14,401 bases of DNA from Fibrobacter sp. UBA4373 (GTDB lineage: Bacteria > Fibrobacterota > Fibrobacteria > Fibrobacterales > Fibrobacteraceae), in assembly GCA_002390045.1 (NCBI GenBank), contig DGSB01000024.1, positions 1 through 14,401 of the forward strand, in the 5' to 3' direction. Positions within the stretch are counted from its first letter, which is position 1, and each line of letters opens with the position of its first letter. Below, one piece after another: positions 6,388-13,349 of this stretch. The translations under genes and the position numbers were made by a program. Below the pieces are notes generated by a model. That model searched no databases. It had not been told where the DNA came from and saw only the letters and a list, made by a program, of their open reading frames with translations.

Positions 6388-7133
6388 AGATATCGGGAAA
6401 AAAACTTCACAAGTTCGTCATTAACGCGGTCGCTTTCCGCTTCGTAGAGAAGAACCTGTTCTTCGTCTTGTTCGGAAGGCTCTCCGCAAATGTCGACGCC
6501 GAGAATTTTTTCCTTTTCAAAAATCTTCGAAAGAATTTTAAACAGATTTTCTAGGGTTAAACTGCCTCCGTCCCAATTCGTGTGCACGATTTTTTCGAGC
6601 AGAACGTCTTTGTCGATCGAAATGTAAATCGGGTATTTGAAGAATTCCTTGTCAAAAGAGAAAAGATGGGCAAAATCCGGATGAATGCACTGACTTTGCT
6701 TGAGAATGTCCATGCGCGGCAAATACTTCGGATCGATTTCGGAAACATGCTCGTCGCCGATTCCAATTAGAATCAATTTCATCAAATTCGGATTTTGATC
6801 GAGGACGGCTTTGATCCAGTCTCCGCAAGAAAGAATACCGTCAAAAAGCGGATTTTTCATGTCGGAGTGATGATCAAAAACAAGCAAGGTAAAGGGCTCC
6901 TGAATGCGGTCCGTCCAAAGCTTGCTCATGTAATGCGTATTGCCCGAATCAATAAAATGCAGCCCATGCAATGGAAAGGCAGAAATCTCTTTCCGCAATA
7001 GAATTTCTGTATCGGGGTCAAGATAGCAGTCGGTTCCCTGCATTTCTTCGCAGTGAATCCAGCGGAAGTCGGGGGCTTTGCAAAAGTTTTGATCTTCGTA
7101 AATTCGGGTGAAATTCATGATCAAAGTTTGCAT
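6384..7133 (-). CDS. Arginase-fold (ureohydrolase-like) protein, substrate unknown
   Basis: The 249-residue protein shows the skeleton of the arginase/agmatinase/formiminoglutamase fold. FDHHSDM (86-92) corresponds to the DAHxD metal motif, YISIDKD (170-176) to the SxDxD metal motif, and LGVDICGEPS (211-220) to the terminal D..E segment. His67 in GNTHYMS may be the first metal-site histidine. After SIDKD the usual DP..APG is replaced by HTNWDGGSLT (184-193), so it is not a classical arginase or agmatinase. It is likely a metal-dependent hydrolase, possibly on a guanidino- or amide-type substrate, but the substrate is unknown. The first ATG (7133) has GGAGG four bases upstream and is chosen over an internal ATG six codons later. 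It follows the helicase gene by 12 bp and is last in the operon. Its stop overlaps that of cysK. Confidence 0.75.
   Translation of the reverse strand: MQTLIMNFTRIYEDQNFCKAPDFRWIHCEEMQGTDCYLDPDTEILLRKEISAFPLHGLHFIDSGNTHYMSKLWTDRIQEPFTLLVFDHHSDMKNPLFDGILSCGDWIKAVLDQNPNLMKLILIGIGDEHVSEIDPKYLPRMDILKQSQCIHPDFAHLFSFDKEFFKYPIYISIDKDVLLEKIVHTNWDGGSLTLENLFKILSKIFEKEKILGVDICGEPSEQDEEQVLLYEAESDRVNDELVKFFSRYL
6398..6416 (-). terminator. Weak possible terminator overlapping the end of the arginase-fold gene
   Basis: Reading the minus strand, AACTT-GTG-AAGTT is followed by a run reaching seven T residues (6404-6398). The stem is only 5-6 bp and AT-rich, so folding would be weak. It lies inside the codons for ELVKFF near the stop. 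It is the only terminator-like structure seen at the end of the long minus-strand operon. Confidence 0.25.
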
Positions 7134-7145
7134 GGCTCCTCCGTT

Positions 7146-9284
7146 TTAAAGTCGCTCCAGCTTGGCTGTAAACTGCAAATTTCGAGTGGTTTCAAGCTTG
7201 TCGAATTGAATGACGTAACTCGAATTGGCACCATCGATTTCGAGAATTGTTCCTTCGCCAAAAACCGCATGCCGTACGCGGTCTCCCGCAAACAAAAGGT
7301 TTTGTAAGAGCTCCAGCCGTTCTGTATCCTGCTGGATGTGCTGCAAAGCTTTTTTGCGCAAATCTTCTGGCAGGGGACGCACAAATTCCAAGTTGTGTTC
7401 TCCGGAATCAAAAATGAATCTAGACGGGAACTTGCTCAAGTTTGCGCTGCCGCCACCTTCATTTTCCGAAAGGAAAAGCCGTTCCTTGGCACGGGTAAAT
7501 GCCACGTAGGCAATCCGGCGTTCTTCTTCCATCTCTTCCATGGTTTCGATTTGCGCGCTGGGGAATACGCCTTCTTCAAGACCGGTGACAAAAACAAAGC
7601 GAAATTCCAAGCCTTTAGCGGCATGAATACTCAAAAGCTTTACCGCATTTTTGCGTTCTTCCTTATCGAGGTTTCCGTACAAGGCCACGCGCGAAAGGAA
7701 CGATTCCAGATTTTCGTCTGGATCTTTGGCCGCGGTTTCCACGTTCTGCTTGAATTCTGCGATGTTGTCTAAACGGTCTTGGTCTGCATCCATGCGGATG
7801 TATTCGGTATAACCGGAAAGGTCCAGAATCTCGTCAAGAATGTCGTCGAGCTTTTTATCGGCCAAGCCTTTTCGGGTGGTGTGGATTGCAGAAATATATT
7901 TTTGAATATTCGTTCCCTTGAAAATCGCATTGTCTTGATTTTCGAGCAGGGCGTTCCAAAGAGAAATGCGATTGGCGTTCGCATATTCTTTTAAAAAGGA
8001 GATTTTCTTTTTGCCGATTTTTCGGCCGGGAACGTTGATTGTCCGCAAAAAGGCAATGTCATCTTGGGAGGTGAGCATACGCAAGTAGGCGACGACATCT
8101 TTAATTTCACGGCGTTCGTAAAAGGAAATTCCCGAAAGGACTCGGTAGGGAATTTTCTTTTCCATCAAAATTTCTTCTACCCCGCGTGAAAGAAAGTGCG
8201 AGCGGTAAAGAACGGCGATATCGCTCAATCTTGCGCCTTGATGTAAAAGGGTCTGGATTGTACTCGCTATCCATTCCGCTTCGTCTTTGGGCGATTTGCT
8301 GTGGCAGTAGAGAGGCCTCGCTCCGTCGGCATGGACTGCGTAAAGTTCTTTCGGAAAACGCACAACGTTGTGCGAAATCAGTTCGTTCGACATCCGCAGA
8401 ATCTGTGGTGTACTGCGATAGTTTTCCTTCAGAACAATTGTCTTTGCGTTAGGATATTTCTTATCGAAGTCAAGGAATAAGCGCACATGGGATCCGCGCC
8501 AGGAATAAATCGTTTGGTCGCTATCGCCGACAATAAAAAGGTTTTTATGCTTTCCCGAAAGGATGCGGGCGATTTTATACTGCTTTTCGCTTACATCCTG
8601 GAATTCATCGACCAAAACATATTCAATCCGCTTTTGCCATTTTTCGCGGACATCCGGAAAGTTCTCTAAGATGTATAGGGCAAAGTTGATCAGGTCGTTG
8701 AAATCAAGCCCGTAATTCTTTTTTTGCTCGTAAAGGTAACGCAAAAAGATTTCGCTGTTTTTGTCTTTTTCCTTTTCGATGCATTGCTGCAATTCTTCGG
8801 CAGAAATCTGGATGAATCCGGTGATATATCCCGGTGTAAATTTCTTCGCTTCAAGAACCTGGTCGATTGTCTTCTGCATGGTTGTGTCACGCAGAGTAAT
8901 CTTCATGTCGGAAAAGATGCGCTGCAACATTTCCCGTTCATCTTCCGTATCGAGGATGATGAAATTTTTGGGATATCCCAGGTGATGAATTTCTTCTTTT
9001 AGAAAACGCGTGCAGAAGGCGTGAATGGTACTGATAAATCCCAAGTCCGCGTCGCCGAGAATCGAACGGACACGGGCTTTCATTTCGTTTGCGGCGCGGT
9101 TTGTGAATGTGACCGTGAGAATGTTTGCCGGAGAAATTCCGAGTTCCGACACCAGGTAGCAGTAGCGGGCGGTTAAGGCTTTGGTCTTTCCTGTGCCGGC
9201 GCCTGCCATAACTCGCACATAGCCTTCGGTTGTTTTGACGGCTGAAAGCTGCTCTATGTTGAGTGTCGAAAGCAGGTCGTTCAA
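7146..9284 (-). CDS. uvrD: UvrD/PcrA-type superfamily 1A DNA helicase
   Basis: This 712-residue ATP-dependent 3'-5' helicase acts in excision repair and in clearing replication or transcription blocks. The SF1A motifs occur in order: Q-motif LNIEQLSAV (8-16), Walker A AGAGTGKT (27-34, Lys33), TFTNRAANEM (59-68), Walker B VLVDEFQD (223-230), GDSDQTIYSWRG (253-264), ENYRST (287-292), and later the IHAAKGLEF and AYVAFTRAKERL motifs. The C-terminus (VRHAVFGEGTILEI to the end) matches the Tudor-like domain of PcrA/UvrD that contacts RNA polymerase. Length fits the family (about 700-750). The best start is TTG 9284, giving NDLLSTLNIEQ aligned with other UvrD N-termini; an ATT is just upstream. There is no clear Shine-Dalgarno. 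It begins 12 bases after the polyprenyl synthase stop, in the same frame, which suggests translational coupling. Confidence 0.94.
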   Translation of the reverse strand: MNDLLSTLNIEQLSAVKTTEGYVRVMAGAGTGKTKALTARYCYLVSELGISPANILTVTFTNRAANEMKARVRSILGDADLGFISTIHAFCTRFLKEEIHHLGYPKNFIILDTEDEREMLQRIFSDMKITLRDTTMQKTIDQVLEAKKFTPGYITGFIQISAEELQQCIEKEKDKNSEIFLRYLYEQKKNYGLDFNDLINFALYILENFPDVREKWQKRIEYVLVDEFQDVSEKQYKIARILSGKHKNLFIVGDSDQTIYSWRGSHVRLFLDFDKKYPNAKTIVLKENYRSTPQILRMSNELISHNVVRFPKELYAVHADGARPLYCHSKSPKDEAEWIASTIQTLLHQGARLSDIAVLYRSHFLSRGVEEILMEKKIPYRVLSGISFYERREIKDVVAYLRMLTSQDDIAFLRTINVPGRKIGKKKISFLKEYANANRISLWNALLENQDNAIFKGTNIQKYISAIHTTRKGLADKKLDDILDEILDLSGYTEYIRMDADQDRLDNIAEFKQNVETAAKDPDENLESFLSRVALYGNLDKEERKNAVKLLSIHAAKGLEFRFVFVTGLEEGVFPSAQIETMEEMEEERRIAYVAFTRAKERLFLSENEGGGSANLSKFPSRFIFDSGEHNLEFVRPLPEDLRKKALQHIQQDTERLELLQNLLFAGDRVRHAVFGEGTILEIDGANSSYVIQFDKLETTRNLQFTAKLERL

Positions 9285-9296
9285 AATGAATGCAAA

Positions 9297-10304
9297 CTAG
9301 TTTCCGCGTTCCGCCATGGAATACAGGAACGTTTTCAAGGAATGGGTGTGCTCGGTCATCGGCAAGGAATCCGCAATTTCCATTGCGTCTGCAATGTGCT
9401 GCATTGCGGTTTCTTTGGCCTTTTCAAAAGCCTTGGCTTCTTCCAAACGCTTGCAGATTTCTTCTGGAACGCCCGGTTCTGCGGCACGCTTCAAAAGATC
9501 CTGAAGGGATGCTTTATCTTCGGCAGAGACGCTTTCAAAGAAGTAGATCAACGGAAGCGTTACAAGACCGTTCGAAATGTCGGTAAACTTTGCCTTGTCG
9601 AGGTTCGTCGCCCCGATACCGTAATCGAGAAGATCGTCGATAATCTGGAAGGCGAGCCCGAAATGCGCTCCGAGCTTCCCGCATGCTTCGACTCGATCTG
9701 CATCGAACCCGGCGATCACGGCTCCGATCTTTGCGCTGGCTTCAACGAGAGCTGCGGTTTTCCCTTCAATAATCGAATTGTACTTGACGAGCGAAAGGTT
9801 CATGTCGCCAGCATTGTCCAGTTCAAGGATTTCTCCGACGATCAAGCTGTTGGCTGCTGTCGAGAGCATCAGGGGAATGTCGCGGGATTTTTCATTGATG
9901 ACGCAGCGCATGGCTTGCGAAAGAATGTAATCTCCGATGAGCACGGCGACCTTGTTGCCCCATTCGACGTGGGCTGTCCGCTCGCCACGACGCATGGTTG
10001 TTTCGTCGATAATGTCGTCGTGGACAAGGCTTGCCAAATGCAAAAGTTCAATGCCTGCGCAAGCGTGGGCAATGCGAGATTCGTCTGCCGGTTCGTTACC
10101 TGAAGTTGCAATCAAGGAAAGAATGGTCGAACGAATCTTCTTGCCTTTGCGGGCGATAAGCTTGGTCATGCGTTCCGAAACGCCTGCAGGAGCTGTGCGG
10201 GCGACTTCGGAAATCACTTCGTCGGATTTGTCAAGATAATTTTGAACTTGTCCCCGCACTGTCGACAGCACGGCTTGAAAAGACGGATGTTCTGCGGGAT
10301 TCAT
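9297..10304 (-). CDS. Polyprenyl diphosphate synthase, probably long-chain trans type (IspB/HepT-like)
   Basis: This cytoplasmic Mg-dependent prenyltransferase adds isopentenyl units to an allylic diphosphate. From ATG 10304 there are 335 residues. The first Asp-rich motif is HDDIIDETTMRRG (DDxxD at 96-100) and the second is FQIIDDLLDYG (223-227). The residues four and five before the first motif are Ser and Ala rather than aromatic, and the protein resembles IspB by eye (LVHDD, GDYILSQA, VGEILEL, GKTAALVEAS). Both points favour a long-chain product such as a quinone side chain. The N-terminal IPP motif is KGKKIRS rather than GGKRxRP. The lysine of the later GKxTLP motif is replaced (GLVTLP). 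An in-frame GTG at 10310 is an alternative start; neither has a strong Shine-Dalgarno. It starts 8 bp after the gyrB stop. Confidence 0.88.
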   Translation of the reverse strand: MNPAEHPSFQAVLSTVRGQVQNYLDKSDEVISEVARTAPAGVSERMTKLIARKGKKIRSTILSLIATSGNEPADESRIAHACAGIELLHLASLVHDDIIDETTMRRGERTAHVEWGNKVAVLIGDYILSQAMRCVINEKSRDIPLMLSTAANSLIVGEILELDNAGDMNLSLVKYNSIIEGKTAALVEASAKIGAVIAGFDADRVEACGKLGAHFGLAFQIIDDLLDYGIGATNLDKAKFTDISNGLVTLPLIYFFESVSAEDKASLQDLLKRAAEPGVPEEICKRLEEAKAFEKAKETAMQHIADAMEIADSLPMTEHTHSLKTFLYSMAERGN

Positions 10305-10312
10305 GCTCACAA

Positions 10313-12223
10313 TTAAATGTCCAAATCGTTAATGACCTTGTATGCGTTGTCTTCGATGAACTTGCGACGCGGTTCCACGTCTTCGCCCATCAGCATGCTG
10401 AAGATGTTGTCGGCGAGAACGCCATCGTTCACGTGGCACTTCTTCATAATGCGGGTTTCCGGATTCATGGTCGTTTCGGCCAACTGTTCCGGGTTCATTT
10501 CACCAAGACCTTTGTATCGCTGAATTTCGTAGTTCTTCTTTTCGTTGGCGTCGATGCTCGAAAGTTCTGCTTCGTCAAAGATGTAACGGATTGTTTTGCG
10601 ACCTTGAGACAAGCGGAACAGAGGCGGCTGAGCGATAAAGACGTATCCACCGTCCACGAGAGGTTTCATGTAACGGAAGAAGAAGGTGAGAAGAAGCGTC
10701 TGAATGTGGGAGCCGTCCACATCCGCATCGGTCATGATAATCACTTTGTGGTAACGGAGTTTTTCCAGCTTGAATTCGCTGCCGATACCGCAACCGAGAG
10801 CGTTCACCAAGTCTTGAATCGTGTCTGCGTTCAGCACACGGTCAAGGCCGGCCTTTTCGACGTTCAAAATTTTACCGCGAAGAGGAAGGATCGCCTGGAA
10901 TTCGCGACGACGACCTTGCTTTGCAGAACCGCCTGCAGAGTCACCTTCCACAATGAAAAGTTCGCACTTTGCCGGATCGCGTTCACTACAGTCTGCAAGC
11001 TTGCCCGGAAGTCCGCCGCTTTCAAGAACGTTCTTTCTGCGGGCGAGGTTTCGAGCCTTGTGGGCAGCTTCGCGGGCGATAGCCGCATTGTAAACCTTGT
11101 CGACGATCATCTTGACGATGTTCGGATTTTCGGCAAAGAATTCGTCCAGCTTGTTACCGAATGCGGTATTCACAAGACCGGCGACTTCGGAATTGCCAAG
11201 ACGGCGCTTCGTCTGGCCTTCGAACTGCGGCTGCGGAATCTTGATCGAGATGACCGCTGTCAAACCTTCGCGAATATCGTCCGCGGCGATCGCGGTGTCT
11301 TTTTTGCCTTTCGGCAAAATTTCTTGTGCATACTTACCGATGATGCGGGTCATGGCGGTTTTAAAACCGGTGACGTGAGTACCACCGTCGTGCGTGTTTA
11401 CGTTGTTCACAAAGCTGAAGAAGTTTTCCTGATATCCGTCGTTATACCAAAGGGCGATGTCGAGCGGATAATTGCCGGCTTCAGTCGAAATGTGAATCGG
11501 TTCTTCGAACAAAGGCTTTCGATGTTCGTCCACATACTTCACAAAGGCAGAGATGCCGCCCGGGAAGTGGAAAGAATCTTTTTTGCCGTCGGGAGTGCGT
11601 TCGTCGGTGAGCGTAATGCGAAGACCGCTCATGAGGAATGCATATTCACGGAAACGTTCGGCGAGAGTGTCGTAATTGTATTCCGTAGCCGAGAAAATCG
11701 TTTCGTCCGGGTAGAATTCAATCGTCGTGCCGGTAGAACCATCGGAGTAAGTTCCAATGTCTTTCTGCGGGCCAAGAGGATTGCCCTTCGAAAATTCCTG
11801 CTGCACAATGCGACCGTCGCGACGGACGGTGACGATGTGCTTCTTCGAAAGCGCGTTCACGCAGCTCACGCCCACGCCGTGCAAACCAGCGGAAACCTTA
11901 TACGAATTGCTGTCGAATTTACCACCGGCGTGGAGCTTCGTCATCACGACCTGGATCGTTCCCACGTGTTCCTTCGGGTGAATATCGATAGGAATGCCGC
12001 GACCGTTATCGGTGACGCGAATGCCGTTGCCCGGAAGAATCGAAACTTCAATATGGTCGCAGAATCCTGCGAGAGCTTCATCGACAGAGTTGTCGACGAC
12101 TTCCCAAACTAGGTGATGGAGGCCCACAGAGTCGGTAGAACCGATATACATTGCCGGACGTACTCGGACAGCTTCAAGCCCTTCGAGGACGGTAATGCTC
12201 GAACCACTATATTCTTCAGCCAT
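10313..12223 (-). CDS. gyrB: DNA gyrase subunit B
   Basis: GyrB supplies the ATPase and TOPRIM parts of gyrase, which introduces negative supercoils together with GyrA (not in this window). The protein is 636 residues, the compact form without the large insert of gamma-proteobacteria. The GHKL ATPase is complete: EVVDNSVDEALAG (41-53), DNGRGIPID (72-80), GLHGVGVSCVNALS (113-126) and QTKRRLGN (337-344). The TOPRIM domain has EGDSAGGSA (426-434), PLRGKILNVEKA (447-458) and DADVDGSH (499-506). The C-terminal segment has RYKGLGEMNPEQLAETTM, where gyrases often have W in place of the A after QL. ParE is the alternative, but the dciA neighbour favours GyrB. The frame is open to 12298; ATG 12223 is chosen because MAEEYSGSSI matches the family start and a ribosome site precedes it. 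The extension would overlap dciA. Confidence 0.96.
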   Translation of the reverse strand: MAEEYSGSSITVLEGLEAVRVRPAMYIGSTDSVGLHHLVWEVVDNSVDEALAGFCDHIEVSILPGNGIRVTDNGRGIPIDIHPKEHVGTIQVVMTKLHAGGKFDSNSYKVSAGLHGVGVSCVNALSKKHIVTVRRDGRIVQQEFSKGNPLGPQKDIGTYSDGSTGTTIEFYPDETIFSATEYNYDTLAERFREYAFLMSGLRITLTDERTPDGKKDSFHFPGGISAFVKYVDEHRKPLFEEPIHISTEAGNYPLDIALWYNDGYQENFFSFVNNVNTHDGGTHVTGFKTAMTRIIGKYAQEILPKGKKDTAIAADDIREGLTAVISIKIPQPQFEGQTKRRLGNSEVAGLVNTAFGNKLDEFFAENPNIVKMIVDKVYNAAIAREAAHKARNLARRKNVLESGGLPGKLADCSERDPAKCELFIVEGDSAGGSAKQGRRREFQAILPLRGKILNVEKAGLDRVLNADTIQDLVNALGCGIGSEFKLEKLRYHKVIIMTDADVDGSHIQTLLLTFFFRYMKPLVDGGYVFIAQPPLFRLSQGRKTIRYIFDEAELSSIDANEKKNYEIQRYKGLGEMNPEQLAETTMNPETRIMKKCHVNDGVLADNIFSMLMGEDVEPRRKFIEDNAYKVINDLDI

Positions 12224-12227
12224 GAAA

Positions 12228-12233
12228 ACCTCA
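12228..12233 (-). promoter_or_regulatory. gyrB: Ribosome binding site fixing the gyrB start
   Basis: On the minus strand TGAGGT stands 4-5 bases before ATG 12223. It supports that start over open codons further upstream and gives gyrB independent translation within the operon, unlike most of its neighbours. Confidence 0.6.
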
Positions 12234-12243
12234 AATAAACAGT

Positions 12244-12567
12244 CTATGAAATAAACCGGATGCCCTTGACGCGGGGTGCCCCAAGGAGTCCGTTGCACCT
12301 ATCAATAATAGCTTTTTTCTGGTACATCGCCTCGTTCTTCCATACGGAATTACTGGCTTTTATGAAGAGAATTCCGTCTTTCAAATCGGTAATTTTCAGG
12401 TGCTCGGCAAGGTGCTTCCCGAACAGCTTTTCAAAGTTTGAAAAGAGGGTAAAAAGGTCTTGTTTTTCCCCGACATTGCCGGCCGCAAGGATCTTGGATA
12501 GGATCACGCTTGCATGGGTCAGCTGGGGAGTGTTGTGAAGCTTGGGGCTGTTTTCTTCGGCACTCAT
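12244..12567 (-). CDS. dciA: DciA-like DUF721 protein (replicative helicase loading)
   Basis: The 107-residue protein matches DUF721: an N-terminal helical stretch (ASVILSKILAAGNV), then LFGKHLAEHLKITDLKDGILFIKASNSVWKNEAMYQKKAIIDRCNGLL split across strand-helix elements, with the conserved V/L-x-V..S..W pattern in IKASNSVWKNE. DciA proteins load or regulate DnaB helicase in bacteria lacking DnaC or DnaI; that role is known from the family and inferred here. Adjacency to gyrB is a recurrent arrangement for this family and supports the call. The ATG overlaps the mlaE stop by ATGA with no visible Shine-Dalgarno, so translation is probably coupled. gyrB begins 20 bp downstream. Confidence 0.82.
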   Translation of the reverse strand: MSAEENSPKLHNTPQLTHASVILSKILAAGNVGEKQDLFTLFSNFEKLFGKHLAEHLKITDLKDGILFIKASNSVWKNEAMYQKKAIIDRCNGLLGAPRVKGIRFIS

Positions 12568-13349
12568 ACAAGCAATAATTTCGAAAGCGCAAAGCCGCCG
12601 ATTAGGATACTTGTCATGCCGGCGACGACCGTCGCCTTTGTGCTTTTTCCGACGCCTTCCGCACCGCTATGCGTGTTGTATCCGAAATAGCAAGCGTAGC
12701 TTGCAATGAAGTATCCGTACAAAGCCGCTTTGATCAAGCCCACGGCAAAGTCCCAGTCTTCATAGAACATGCGGACGCCATAGAAAAATGTCGAGAATGA
12801 AACTTCCTTGTAAAGCGCGGCAGTTGTGTAGCCACCCACGATTCCGATAAAGATGCTGATAATCGTGAGGATCGGGAGCATCACAATCGTAGCGATCAAA
12901 CGCGGAGCCAGTAGAAAACGGTAAGGATTAAGCCCTAGAACATTGTACGCGTCGAGCTGCTCTGTGACCGCCATCGTTCCGAGTTCTGAACACATCGAAG
13001 CGCCTACGCGCCCCGCAAGAACCATTGCCGTAAGGATCGGGCAAAGTTCCACCATCACGGATTTTCCGACGGCCATCCCGACGAATACGAGCGGAATCAT
13101 GTCGCCGAATTGATAGGCGAGCTGCCACGCCATAATGGCTCCGGTCGCAAGGCTTGCCGCGAATACGACAGGAATGCTCGTCACGCCTGTCACGTACATT
13201 TGTTCAACGATCGTGTGAAAATTCCGGAAGGAACTCGGACAGTTTTTTCCGAGTTCCCACATGAAGGCAAAATATCCGCGGACAGAGTCGAAGAACTTGC
13301 GGATGTAATGTCCGAGGCTCGTTGCGGCAATGTCTAAAACGGAAAACAT
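12564..13349 (-). CDS. mlaE: MlaE-family ABC transporter permease (lipid transport)
   Basis: MlaE permeases sit in the inner membrane with an MlaF ATPase and an MlaD/MCE protein and move phospholipids between the inner and outer membrane. The 261 residues have the family's usual length and layout: an N-terminal amphipathic region, then about five or six hydrophobic segments (roughly 57-77, 84-112, 145-177, 202-222, 240-260). Two signature stretches are clear: LAGRVGASMCSELGTMAVTE (111-130) and GAEGVGKSTKATVVAG (229-244). The ATG directly abuts the ctpA TAA (TAAATG) in the same frame, with only AAGAAG-like purines upstream. No MlaF or MlaD gene follows; the next gene is dciA. The partner subunits must be encoded elsewhere or beyond the right edge. 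Confidence 0.92.
   Translation of the reverse strand: MFSVLDIAATSLGHYIRKFFDSVRGYFAFMWELGKNCPSSFRNFHTIVEQMYVTGVTSIPVVFAASLATGAIMAWQLAYQFGDMIPLVFVGMAVGKSVMVELCPILTAMVLAGRVGASMCSELGTMAVTEQLDAYNVLGLNPYRFLLAPRLIATIVMLPILTIISIFIGIVGGYTTAALYKEVSFSTFFYGVRMFYEDWDFAVGLIKAALYGYFIASYACYFGYNTHSGAEGVGKSTKATVVAGMTSILIGGFALSKLLLV

Noticed and set aside
10433..12112. Long open frame (559 codons) on the plus strand opposite gyrB
   Set aside because: It lies fully antisense to an unmistakable gyrB, its translation has no recognisable domain, and its length is explained by codon bias of the real gene on the other strand.
12224..12298. Upstream extension of gyrB by 25 codons
   Set aside because: It would overlap dciA, and the residues do not match GyrB N-termini; GAGG lies just before ATG 12223.
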